A stretch of 64,000 nucleotides of DNA from Zerene cesonia (taxonomy: Eukaryota > Arthropoda > Insecta > Lepidoptera > Pieridae): assembly GCF_012273895.1 (NCBI RefSeq), contig NC_052110.1:5704001-5768000 (forward strand), in the 5' to 3' direction. Position 1 is the first letter of the stretch. Each line of letters opens with the position of its first letter. The position numbers and the translations under genes are program-made. The notes under the pieces are model-generated. The model searched no databases, was not told the DNA's origin, and saw only the letters and a program-made list of their open reading frames with translations. Of the stretch, positions 24,901 through 39,100 are shown piece after piece.

Positions 24901-27900
24901 AGTAGTCTTTACCTATATTTACTTGAAAAGAAATTCAAGTGCTTTTAAGGTAAATGTAGAATCAATAAGCAAAAAAAGAATAAGCTATGATTTGATGTGT
25001 AATCACACGAGTAAATGATTTGAAGATACAGAGATTACACAAGGGAATTTTAGCTTGATTTAAACCAGTTTATATAGTACGAATAATAGTAGAAAAAAAG
25101 CAGTGGTGGCTCAGTGGTGAGAACCTCGGACTTCAAAATCGATAAGTCGGGGTTCGAGACCGGCCGAGCGTGCAGGAAATAAATTGATTTTTCAATTTAT
25201 CTGCGCATGTGGATAACATCACCACTGCTTAAATGGTGAAGGAAAACATCGTGAGGAAACCGGCATGTCCGAGAATTAAAAGTTCGACGACATGTGACAT
25301 CTGCCAACCCGCACTTGGCCAGCGTGGTGGATTATGGCCTGAACCCTCATAGGAGGCCTGTGTCCCAGCAGTGGGAACATATATGGGCTGATGATGATGA
25401 TGATGATATAGTACGAATTATATACGGCTGCATGTGACATGTCCAAGTAACTTTTCACCTCAATAAAAAGTGCGGTTGGTCGTCGATTTTTTTGGCCATG
25501 CATGCTTTTCCTCACTATATTTTCCTTCACCGATTCGAGCAGTGATGATGTGGATAAAAAAAACTATTTTTTGCTTCCTAGGTTGGTCAGAGTAAGGATA
25601 TATAAAAGGATGGACTGGGAAGGGTGACGAAAAAAATATAGGCCGGCTCCCCCAATCACGAAACGAAAAGACAGCATGCTATTACTTCCCGCCGATCTTC
25701 TGTGGGGATGTGGTACCTTCTTCCTCGGTGAGAGCTGGCCCAATTCGTGCCTAAGCGTGCTCCTTTCCCACATTCAAAATTAAAAGTATATTGCCTTACA
25801 ATGAAATATTAATATTTCCTGCTATTATAGTAGTAAGTACTAATAATTTGCTGCATTGCTGTTCACACGATAATGGCGTCGTAAACACGGATTGTATTAC
25901 ATTCTGATTAAATTCTTTCGTAGTCGCAAATATTATGACATTTTATAAGACAATGTACCTTTACGTTCAAATATTAGCAATAATTATTTTCTAGAAAATA
26001 TAAAACGGCAATAAAATTGATCTATTAAACTAATAATCAAATGATTTAAACTAGATCAAAGTGATATGAAACCATACGGAAGACACAAAGTTTCAAATCT
26101 ATACTGATATTATAAAGCTGAAGAGTTCGTTTGTTTGTTTGAACGCGCTTATCTCAGGAACTACTGGTCCATTTTGAAAAGTTCTTTTAGATAGCCCATT
26201 TATTGAGGAAGGCTTTAGGCTATATATGTACCACGGGCGAAGCCGGGGCGGATCGCTAGTCAAAAACAAATTAGCAAAACCGGTTCAAACGAACAAAGGT
26301 TCAGTGAAATGAAGTTACTCCTGATTTTTCGAAGTCTGTTTAAATTATTTATTTGTGAGTGTCTGTACACAGATGTAAAAACCTGTATTAATAATCTTAG
26401 AATAATGAGGTTAAACGAATTTTCACTCTGTATTAACATTAAATACAAAATCTTTGATATTTCGATGAACACAACACGTTAATTACAAGCAAATGTTAGT
26501 TAATTATAACGAGTAAATATTGCTCAACTAACTATAGCAATTGAATTTAAACTATAAATTTTCCGTTCAAAAATGAATTAAACAAAAAAACATTTTTTAA
26601 ACAAAAATCTAATAGGCATAAAGAAAAGTCGAATTTTGACTTACTTAGTGATCAACGCACAACCCAAACGGCTGGATGGATCGGTTTGAAATTTGGCATT
26701 CAGATAGATATTATGACGTAGGTATACGCTAAGAAAGGAATTTGATAAATTCTACCTCCAAGAGGATAAAATAGGGTATGAAAGTTGGTACCATGAAAAG
26801 AATTAAGACCGCGTGGGCGAAGCTACGGGCAATTACTAGTAGCATCATTTGTTATATTTATTTTGTAAAAAACTATTCTGCTTATAAGCCAGGCTTTCAA
26901 ATTAAATTAAAGATGAAAAGTTTTAATAGCTTTATGCCGCCGCATTATCTATATCTATTTTAAAGTTTCTACCACCCAATTATAATTACTAACGCATAAC
27001 TCTTTTCATTATTACCAGGTCGTAAAGACCTCGCAAATCAGAGCATTATTGTACGAGGTACACGTGGTGCCAAACCGATTCAATAAACAGTGTTTGTGGA
27101 TAGAAATAAAACTAAAAGTATAATATCACGTAGCAACCGATTTACTCTATTAACAAAGACTATTTACATTTTTTGTATACACACTTTCATATAATGTCGC
27201 TTATCTATACAAATATACAGCTGAAGAATTGATTGTTTGAATAATTCTGATACGTATTGAAAAATCGTTTTTGCATGTATGAAGAATGTAAAAATATGCT
27301 CATGAGGCCGGAATCTGCTTGAATCGTGTGGAAACACTTTCGCCTTTTGACGAGGTCACAGGTTCGAATCCCGATTCTTGATAGATATTTTTTTTATTTT
27401 TTTTATTTTCAAATATAAATAAAACAATTCTCAGATGTAATCATTTCAGTAATCGGTCCAGTATTTCTTGAGATTAGCGTATTCAAACAGTGAAACTCTT
27501 CAGTTCTAAATTATAAGTATAGACTCCTATAAGATCCCACTACAGTTTCGTAAATCACGTACGAAACATATTGACAAGGCAGTATATATTGCCATATACA
27601 AACAGTATATGGAAACACTATTATACTGTGTTAAAGAATCCATTTGGTATTCTTATCATATTACTGTATCAAGTTTCTCAAATATAATATGTTATTCTAT
27701 TTATCCTAGGAGAGAGTATGCAAATATTCAAAAAATCATTGAAATCTGTTGAACCGTTCTTGAGTTATAATACTGTTGCGCAATTTAAAACTTAATAGTT
27801 CATTTTAAATGTGTTTTTTGTGCATTCGACTTCAATTATTCATTGACATATTAAATTCATACACATTGTTATGTCAACGCCTGCAAAGCAAAGCGGTTGC

Positions 27901-30900
27901 TAGTTAGCGATCACCAGGTCAGCTAATACTGCTCAGCTAATTCTGTTGGTGTTTAAACAGTCGGGTATAAAGGAATCACGGTGTTGACAAAAACAAACAA
28001 AGACAATATACTAGGAAGTACGCAGTAGAATATGGAAGTATACTCGCAGTAGAGTTTTAGCTGTAAGAATCTGATATAACCCACAGCTTAGGTCAGCTCT
28101 CCGGAGTATGTTCTTGTAGTGTATAGATATGGGTAGTATAAAATCATGATTCAACGCTTGGAATACTGCACATTTGCAAGAATTATCCACGTAAAAAAGG
28201 GTATGAAGAAAATTTAGTTGAAAGGAGCTATTGGATTAGGAAATTATTGGGCCATTTTTATCCTGAACGAATTAACGAAGTATTGAGTCAAAAATTGAAA
28301 ATGATGAATGTAGGAAATTTGCGTTTAATAATATTTGTGATGTAAAATATAAAAACTTAAAAATAAATCACGCTTCAATAGAAGGCATTTCTTTTATATT
28401 AAAAACGATCTGCCCCGGCTTCACCCGTGGTACGTTTATTCTCTCCATAGGAACCCTCCTTATGCACTAACAAAAAGTAAAACTTTAACCGAATTAGTCG
28501 AGCCGTTTTCAAGTAATACGGCCAACACATCTGGCCATTTATTATTATCTATATAGATATCGAACTTTTCACATTTGTGTGTGTTTACCCAACTACTCCA
28601 AATGGTATTAAAACAAGCTAAGACACTTTTGAATTTATAATATTAGTCGAGACATTTTTATACGAATCAGTTCCGCAAAGAAAACAAACTCATAAATTTG
28701 GATACTTGACAAGTCGTAAATTGGACCTCTAGATAAGGCCTTTTCGCTAACATCTCTTCAAAAATGAAAACAACACGAAAATAATATTTTACAAAAACAT
28801 TTCGCCATTTAAAATACGTATCGCTTTTTTGGTAAAATTCAACTAAAATATCTCAATTGTTTTAAGGATACATTATATTGTTTGAACAGTTATTTTAATT
28901 TCACGTTTAAGCTTAACATCATGTGATTATATTAATAATTAACAGATAATACAATTTACAGCAATATTCCTCAAAGAGTATTAAACTTAAATAGTTGCTG
29001 TAGCCCACAAAGCTGCTGAGCTCAAACGGAACTGGGCTGGCCATGTCTGCAGGATATCCGAAGAGTTGTGGGCAAAGATTACCACGACGTGGATACCCAG
29101 TGAGAGTAAAAGATTCCAGATTCGATTGGACGAGCTTGACTCTCACTGTAAGAATTGAAGCAAAATATCTCACAACAGAAAGATGTGGACGGAGGGAAGA
29201 GAAATTTTTTGCCAAGCAGTGAGAAAAAAAATATTACAAAATTATATTAGAAACATACTAAAAAGCGCAAATTATAGCTTAATTGGGAATTTCATTTCAA
29301 GCATTACATTGAGGATTGCTTCAAAATAGATCGGCAATATCCAAATCTTATATAATATATTATTTAAATCATTATTCCTACCGACTAAAAACTATAATTG
29401 AGAAAGAGAAATTGTTTGTCTTTTTTTACGTAACAGCAGAGCGACTTTTTAACGCAGTGAAGCATTCCATTCCACCGAGATTTTTCTTCGTTCACGCGAC
29501 CGAAGCTGCGGGCGGAAAGCTACTCACACATAAAAACTATTAAAATAATTTTTATGGACCAAAGGTAGCATTGATTCAATTTGAATTGCAATCGAAAGTA
29601 GAGAGAACTCCTTACTCCAGCGCTAACTAATCCCCTTAGCCTAACAGGTATCGACCGTAGTTCCTGACAAATGAAGTTAAATCTAATCTTCTTTATTATA
29701 GGACATATTTTCGATCAAAAGACTTTCTGATTGCTGAGATATCTTATTTATACAGTCGTGGAAAGTGAGTGGAATTTTTCAAATTGTATATCTGTGGTAG
29801 AAGTGATGTTCCGAAACAGTGGTTAATGAACAACTTACTACGTGATACGAATGGGGAGGGCTTCCAAAGAATGCTTGAATAAAACTGCCCTATTCTTCTT
29901 TGAAAATTAGAATAACAGGTCCAATTGGAAGGCACTCTTAACTAGAAATAGAACCGATAGTTCCTAAAAAAATGTCTCTCTCTATATATGTATGTGGAAA
30001 TACATGTGGAACCATATCACGCCGAAATGTAGTTAAAAATGGCATTTTTCCTCCCGATATTCAGGGCAGTACCCTGGGGAGCGGGGTAAAATGTTAAAAT
30101 GTGTACATTGTGGTAACTCAATAACGCAGAGTCCGGTTTCATTCGTACTTTTTATGAGATAAATGACATATAAGAATAGATAATAATATCATCCGTTGTG
30201 TAGTTCATAAATTATAAACATCTTCAGAACATCGTGGTTTTTAATATCACAAACTGAACGATAGTAATGAAAAGTACTTATATAACTTATATATAAAAAT
30301 GGAAAATATAAGTAACAATGGATCCTGCACCTAGCTAACCATTAAGCAAGGAGTGCCTATTTATTACTTTATTATTTACGTTATAAAATTCAATAATTAC
30401 ACCATAAAAATTCACATACATCGCATCGTTACGGCACCGATCAATATTAAGAAGCACTTAAATGAAGTTATTTATTTCATAAGGCCCTTGAATCTTATGA
30501 GTATTATAAGCTATTGTAGCCCGATATATTTAAAACGAATATAGGAATGGTACATTAAGTGGATTAAAAGGAAAGAATCAGTATGAGATTTTGATTTGAA
30601 ATAAACAATTACAGACTGTGTTGGCGGTTTTCTTTGTATGTGTATTAAATGATATTTGTAGAAGCGATTGTACGCATTAACGGCATTGGATGACTATTTG
30701 TAGTAGTTAATTAATTCTGGATAAGAATGAATTAACTACAAAGATTACTAAGATTCCTCCATAATCAATCACATCGAGGATATAATGTTAAACCATGCGC
30801 AATCGTCTTAATGCCATCGACTAAATGCGAAATCCTACTACTTAATATTATAAATGCGAAAGTTTGTAAGGATGTGTGTGTGTGTTTGTTGCTCTTTCAC

Positions 30901-33090
30901 GCAAAAACTACTGAACCGATTGCAATGAAATTTGGTGTGTAGACAGCTGGACAACTAGAAAAATATATAGGCAACTTTTTATCCCGATTCCTACGGGATA
31001 CGGACTTACGCGGGTGAAACCGCGGAGCGCAGCTAGTCATTCATATGTAAAATCTTAAAATTTATAAATATTAATTTGTCTTCGCTTTAATTTGTCGCAG
31101 ACTAAAAACACATTTAAAAAATTGGCCATCTTTCGCTTCCAGCAACGATTGGGTGCTTCGCTTACAATTGTCTACAAAAATTACAGCTGACTAAACTATC
31201 ACAGTATCTCCACTGTACTTAAGCCGTCTTAGAATAATTTACAAAATCTGATGTATGTTTCAACCATAAATTGATTCAAATGCATCGCTAATGTCATCTG
31301 ATTGTTTGGGTGATCGCGACGCTACAATACTGAAACTACAACATACGATATTTTAACCAAATAACCCACAGAGTTATCTGTTTTTAAAAAAACCAAATCA
31401 AGTAACTAGTAACTATATGCCTAAACCGTGTTTAAATTATCAAAGTCGATTCACTCAGACGAAAATCGAAACCTTAAACTTGTTGGAGGTTGATTGTAAA
31501 ATACATCGATATTCTGTGGGGGCGTGGTACGTCCCCGGTGCGCGCTGGGCCAATTCGTGCTGAAGCGTGCTCACTCCCACATTAAAAAGGTCACTAATAT
31601 AAAAGCATTTCTTCTATTTAGTTTTGCGATGTGTCTTTTAATAGGAAAATCTGGAGGTAAAGTGCCAAGTTAGCCGAATTTTCAAAGGTTCGAGAAAAAA
31701 TTTAATGGTCCCTTCTGGTATACACCCTCTCCCTATAAATTACAATAAAGGCGGGATCTCGCGATAACAATCTAAATCTTCACAAAACTGGACTCTTCTT
31801 AGATTATTTTCCCATATTATATTATGTGAGAACAGCTGTTTGGTATAACAAAAAAATTGTATCGTTGCCTGGGAATATGCTAGAAACTTTTAATTCGAAT
31901 TATGAAATTAAAACGGAACATTGTTATTCTTCTTTCTTTCTTATTATTCAAAATGAATAATGTTTTTATCGTTTATATTATTCCGCTCAATTGTATTCAA
32001 AATTTTTAAATTTATTTTATATTATTAGAATGACAAACACAACTTAATATTAATAAATGCTAAAGTAACCGCCCTGTCTGTCTGTACGTCTCTTACTCTA
32101 CACAATTACAAGCTTTCTGCCTGATTCCGCGTAGTCAAAGAAAAGATAGAAACGACGAATAGACAGTCAGTCAGACAGACAGTTTCGGTTCCCGATTGCC
32201 GGTATTAAAATTTTCCTGCGTATTTTCCAATATCTCAAATCTATATCTATACCGATAAATAAAATTCGAGGGACAATAATATGCTTTATATCATAGTTTT
32301 AACTTAAATACTCTCAATACTACTCTCAGGGTCAATAATTCGAAATACTATTTAAATTTCCATGTATTTTGATAAAAACATTAAAAACATATTCACTCTA
32401 ACTTAAGGTTTATGTAAACTAATAATATGGCTCTCAATGTATTAGACACACTCTCTCTCTCTCTCTCTCGACTCTTAACTATCTATTATCTAGACATTCT
32501 CACATCTCACAATATCGCATCTGTGAAAATTATGACACGTACTAAAGCCCAAACCACTGGCCGGATTTTGACATATGAAGCGCCGTTAATCGTCAGAATT
32601 GTGACATGGGCTATATAAATTAACAAAATGGCGTCTGCACATAAAAGGGGGAGGGGGGTGTACGTTTTTTCTTACCCTAGCAATATGGATATCAAAAGAA
32701 GGATGTTTTAAATGCCATAACAATATAAGTAAAGTTTGTAGTCGGGTATTTTGTTTTTATAACAAAAATTGCTGTATTATGCATTAAATATACATGTTTT
32801 GTACATACTTTGATACACAAGATACGTTTTAATCTGACGATGGAAAATTATGATAATCACACAACAATTACAAGTTTCAGTAAACACTTTTTTATATACA
32901 ATCTGAAGTGTTTTCTTATTTGCTGTTATTAACTATAATGACGATATAATAGCTCCATAATGATTATGGTCCTTCAATTAATATAAAAACATTGTGCACT
33001 TTAATATAATAATTATATGATATTATTATGATATTACGCATAATACATATAAGTAAATGCTCGTCCCGGCATCTTTAAAGGGGCAATTCT

Positions 33091-33131
<41 letters not shown>

Positions 33132-36100
33132 GGAATCTCTGATTGACTGCAACGATTTTCATGAAATTTAGTATATGGGGGGTTTCGGGGGCGATAAATC
33201 GATCTAGCTAGGAATCTTTTTTAGAAAATGTCATATTCGTGTTTTATCGACTTAAACTTACTTTTTTAACAAATAGGAGGCGTTTGAGTAGTCCCAATTT
33301 ATTATGACTCTTCCTGACATCTATTGGCGAATAATAATACTATTTTTTGGCGAATAATTAAAGTTCCAGCAGAGGGCGTTGTTAAGTAACGAAGTCAATG
33401 AGTGTTTGCTTTGAGGTTAGACTAATTGTTTATATTGTTTTGTGTTTTGTTAATGCACGTGTTCACTTAAAAATGCCTAAACTATCTTGGAAAAAAACGC
33501 TTATAAAAAATCTAACTTCACGAAGTCGTTCATATTTTTTTATTATTCTGTCGGTAAGACAATTATATATTTAATTATAATATATAATATAATTATAATA
33601 TATAATATAACGATAATTCGTACTTAAATATAATTTCCAAAAAACACAATTTATAAAAAAAAAAACAAAAAAAAAATACGAGCAAAGCTTGGTCATCCAG
33701 GTACTTTTTTTATGCCAATACCAGCAAAAGGCCAGGCGATGGTGATCAAAGTTTTAACCGAAAGGCTATTTGCAGAGGCATAAGGCCTCTCTGTAAATGG
33801 ATTGCCGTCTTTTAAAGATAAGAGATAAAGAGATGATTTATGTGGGGAGTAAAGGAAAGGATTGAGGAGGGTAAGAATAGGGACATGGGCCTACAGACTG
33901 ATATGGCAGTCGACGATTGCACGAAACCGGTGAAGATGCCACATTTCTTTGCAAAGAGTACTTAAATATAAAGAGTAGAGTATAACTTACTTTGTTTCAT
34001 TTAAAGTAATGTAGTTTCATCAAGTTTCATCATCTGTGTTATATTTTATCTGTTGTAATGCGTTTATTAAACGTTAATTTATTTATGTTTTTGCCTTTGC
34101 TCAACTAGAGCCTTACATGGCTTCCTTTTAAGGTTTCCTGGAAAAGCTATTTCACAAATAAGGCCATCTATATATTTGCCTTACTTTTTGGTGTTACATT
34201 GATTGACTGTCCTTTTTAAATTGTATTTGACAATAAATTGTGTATTTAAATAAACCAAGAAAATCTCATTTCAATGAACTATTCGATACCTATTGTGTTA
34301 AATTTACCGCAAGTTATCATTTTACAAACTACGATGCTAAAAGGCTATATATTAAAACTGCATTATTACTGTCATGATAACGAACTGTTTGGAGACTAGA
34401 ATTCCTAGAATGCTGCATATTTATTAGTTTTTTTTTTTAATATTCAATGTTAATTCAGTCGGTTTGAGCATAATACATATAAATATCCGATTTATAATAC
34501 CTACCAAAATGTATTTTTTCTTTTGCTACCCGATCAAACTTATGCTTATATGACTGACACTCATACTTATCAAATCATTTATGCAAATAACCTAAATGGT
34601 AGGAAGGAATACGAACCAATAAAAACACAAGCCAATGAATGCGTCTTATAAATTCATTATTATATTATCGCTGGCAAACGAGTTTTTCAAAAAGTTATTT
34701 ATTTATTTATTTTATTTATTTTACACTTTATTGTGCTGGTATACATAATCGGTATGTTAATCAGTACCTAACTTCAGTATTTCCATATTTCAATCGAATA
34801 ATTTCCATATTAGGTCCATATAACAAGAAATATAAGTAGTATTTATTAATAATAGTTTTTAACCAAAATCTAAACCAGAACTAGACCAAATTTTATAGGG
34901 ATCACACGAAAGGCACCAGCATTCTAGTGAAAACGTAAACGTCAATATCAATTCACCCTCTACAGAGCTATGAGGTAACAAACACAAATATAATATAAAA
35001 AAAACAGTCGAATTGAGAACCTCCTCAATTTCGAAGTCGGTTAACATTCACACAAAAAATACACTATCCAAAAGAAATCGTTTATTTCCATCACAAGCCA
35101 GAATTAGTAATCACAGTATCCGAACTATGTACAATAAGATGTTAATAAATAACACTGCAATCTACTCACTTCTAGACGCCAAGGATAGGGCTTGGAGGTG
35201 TTCCTTAAGCAATGAGGTAGTGTAATTCGTTTCATCGAAGGATATCGGTGGGGGGTACGCTTTCCGCCCGAGCACCGTGAAGATCGCGCTCAAAGTCAAG
35301 AAACACGGGCTGTTTCCTTTGCCAGCTGACATCACGTGATTGTGGTAGAGCATGCCGATTTTACGCCACTTGAATTCCTGAAACAAGGAGATCATAGTAT
35401 TTTCTTGTGTTAGATTTTACGCGAGTATTATACATTTAGGATTAATAATATAATTAATAAATCGCGTTTAAAATCCGTTAAAAAGTTTTTAATTTCTAAA
35501 CAAGGAGATCAATCAAACATCTTAATATAAAACGCGAAGGACTAACTGATCTAACAACACACAGCGCGAATTACTCCAATTTTGTAATTACTGAAATTTG
35601 GCATGCAGAAAGTACTAAGAACTAAGGGGATATAATTTAATATTTATAAGAAAGGCAAAAGGATTCAGCGATTTCAGAGATTCTATACCTCTAATGATGA
35701 TAGAGTTGTGAATACTTCAATTAACATGTATATCATATATAACATACTAAAATTCTCTCATAAAATGACAAACGGTCTACGTGTCACACATCGCAAAGCC
35801 ATAAATTAACATGTAATTATAGAAGCGCATGTCTTATATTGATAAAATTTAAGCATGTAAAGAGAAGTGGTAATAAGCTTCTGAAAAATAAAACAAACAG
35901 TTGCATTTTCAGACACTCAATTTCGGAAGCTGCCTATAAATATTGGATCTTTATGTATTCATTATTCGCTTTTTAGTTATTTGAATTCAAGATTGAAGTC
36001 AGATAAACATTTAAAAACTATTTTTAAATTCGATTGCTGGTTGGTCCCGGTTCAGTCATTGGTAGCCTTACAGATTGCATTAGACAAAGCAAATCAATAA

Positions 36101-39100
36101 AAATACAAAAGTAAATATATTATATATTAAAACTATTATAATCATTTGACCCAGCCATAATACAAACATACTATATCTACACATAGTTGTACATATAAGT
36201 CTAGTTTGGTTTGCTATATCTCCAAAACAATATCAGCATTTAGATACCTTCAATAGACGAATGAGAACCTCTTATTTCCTTCGCTAAAAGGCAAATACGT
36301 TTTGCCAATAACAAAAAATCTTATTTACGATACGTGTTTACCTATAAATGGTTCAGGGAAGGGACTAATGGACCACTCGTGTTACAGAGGTGGCGAATGT
36401 TCAGGTGAGTAATTTTATCAAGTATGCGAAACAATCTGTTCTTTATTTATTATGTTGCAGTAGATAACTGTCCGGTGGGTGACCTGGAATATGGTAAGCG
36501 ACCATCGCCGCCTACATTTTGAGCAGAGGTAAATTACGTTACCAGCTTTGTAAAGCGAAGTAAAGTGAGAGGGATATGAGAGGAAGGGAAAGACAGAAAC
36601 GACTGTTGTGGGTGAGGTAAAGACCTCCGGCTCCTACACGCATTATACGAAAAACAGTAGCATCACACGATTTCGCGCCGATCATCCGTGGAGTGGCACT
36701 TTCCCCGGTGCGGGCTGGTCCAAATCGTGCCGAAGCGCGCTCGATTCCCACAAAAAACTATCGAATAATCCTACTATAGTATAGTATAGTATATTTTTTT
36801 TATAGTGGGGAAATCTCACATAGATACCCACAGACCCCAGGGAAGAGGTCGTGGGTTATGTCGGCTATAATATAGTATCCTACTAATATTATAAATGCGA
36901 AAGTTTGTAAGGATGAACCGATTGTTGTGAAAATTGGTACGTAGATAGCTGGACAACTGGAATAACATATAGGCAACTTTTTATCCCGATATTCCTATGG
37001 GATACGGACTTACGCAGGTGAAACCGTGGGGCGCAGCTAGTATATACAAATTATAATAAATATGAAGTGTTATATATATGTTATGTGTCACCATACAAAT
37101 AGACACGTTTATGGAGGAATGCAATGCACTGATTGCTAGCGAACTATGCAATAGATGCGTGTATATTATTATATATTGTGTATGAGTGTTGACGGATATT
37201 AATAAAGGGACTATAAGGGATCGAACAATGCATGCACACATTTATAGCCTCGGTCTCGGTCGGATCTGTCAGTACACAGGGATACGCACACATGCGCATG
37301 TATTATGCTCAAACAAAAGAACGCGTGATTTAATAAAAATGTATTGATTGTATCGAAGAAATGAAACACAGTCAGGTAACCTTGTTGATTGAACAATAAT
37401 CACTAGGTAGTCGCTTTATGTGTGTGCTTAGATCTTTAAAACTACGCAACACATTTTTAAGGGTTTTTTTTTAATATACCTTTTACAAAAAAAATACAAC
37501 TAAATATATACAAAAGGAAATAAGAGTGAGAGGGATTTAATATGTATAATAACAAATATTAAACTTTTCCGAATTGGACGCGTGCGAAGCCGCGGGCTAA
37601 AGCTAGTGGTCCCGTTAAAATTTGATCTAATTCTGACAATTTATAGGCAGTTCAGTTATTTTGCTGAAAACAGTTGCTATTTTAATGCAATAGACCATAC
37701 TTTAACATATTATGAAATACACTTTTAACTCATGAAGTCCTCTTTATGCAATTGTTATAAATAATTCAGCTTTTACAATAGCGTCTAGGAGTCATAGACA
37801 CATGATCACAATATAAATGAGGAAAACAATATAATATTACTATAAGTATAAACAATTTTCGGAAGCAATTCAATCATAGTTAAACATACATTATGTGATT
37901 AATTAATACTTTAATTTCACTGCAATATACGCGTATAATACCCGCCTCGTGATCTAATTTTTTTCTATTCTTTAAAATTTACTTATTTATAAAGCGTTTG
38001 AATGCCAACTAACAATTAAATAATACAAAAACTAAAAATTAAATAATACAACATGTAAACTTAAGATTTTCGTGTTAAATAATCAATTAGAACGTAAACT
38101 ATGTTATTTTAAAATTAATTAGATGTTTATGTAGTAGACATCGAAGCGGTTATATTACATTTTCACTAATTTAATATTATACTTTACTTAAAGAATAGAT
38201 TAAATACTTTTCATTTCTTATTATAATAATCCCTCTCTAAATAAATTTAGCCTCCAAACTGATTTTAACGCTGGAGACCAGCGAGATTTTTTTTTAATTA
38301 AACATTTTTTTCATATAACCAGTATGAAGTAAGCACAACTAGAGACATCTTGCAAAACTGATGAAGACTTGACTTTAGTCCTTCGTCTTCATCACCATAT
38401 AAGATATTGTGTAAAGTTTTTATCAACTCAAATGAATCAAACACAAACACCAGGTAATTGCGGATAGCCGTTGAGGAGTTCCAACGTCAGTGCTTCGGCT
38501 CCAGCATCAGCTAAGTCGTTACAAGACCTTACATTGATATATTTACATTGCAGTGGTTTAAAAAATTAAATCCAAAGATAACAAGCGCAGTATTCGCAAA
38601 TACGTTTTTACATTTTCTCTAGGATGTCATCATTGAGTCCTGGTGTTCTTATCACGTGACCACGTTTGTAATATCTCGTATTAAATAAAAAAAGATCTTC
38701 AAAATCTATACAGTGAAATGATGAAAGATCACTACAAATTTCTAAAAATCATATTTGCTGATTATATATTACGTAGTAAAACGTTGCAATGTGTTTTTGT
38801 AATTTATTTTTAAGAGGTATTAGCTTTAATTTGTTTTCTGTGTGATGTAAGCATAACGCATATTGTGTTGCCATTTTGAAGGTAATTATATTTAGTAATT
38901 GTCATATTTACTTGATGTAATCTATTTAATACCTTTTAGTAAACCTAAAATAAAGATTAAATATTCAAAGTTAATATATTTATGTACTTAATACCTACCT
39001 CCTGCTTTTTACTATTACTTTACTCCAAAAAAGCAGGATAATAGAGGATATTTTTTTTTATAAGATTTAACGAAGGAATTGACAACCGCCCCTTAATCCT

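Larger units (their letters stand above)
24374..35169. other. Intron 3 (10.8 kb)
   Basis: The largest intron. It contains SINEs (25100-25408, 25606-25773, 31511-31583), Helitron-like elements (26099-26258, 30833-31036), an RTE ORF2 scrap (29003-29224), an AT microsatellite with a longer repeat (33068-33710), a LINE tail (34862-35043) and long AT-rich stretches without visible features (for example 26260-28400, 29300-30800 and 31600-33050). Confidence 0.75.

Noticed and set aside
25383..25408. GAT run as a CRISPR-like or functional tandem array
   Set aside because: It is the simple-sequence tail of a SINE; no spacers or repeat-spacer structure occur anywhere in the window.
27305..27390. tRNA-like sequence with CAGGTTCGAATCCCG
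   Set aside because: Box B is good but box A and the stems do not form; probably a decayed SINE head.
36981..37396. Minus-strand small ORFs rich in hydrophobic residues
   Set aside because: They are composed of Helitron-like and GC-rich repeat sequence; no conserved motif.
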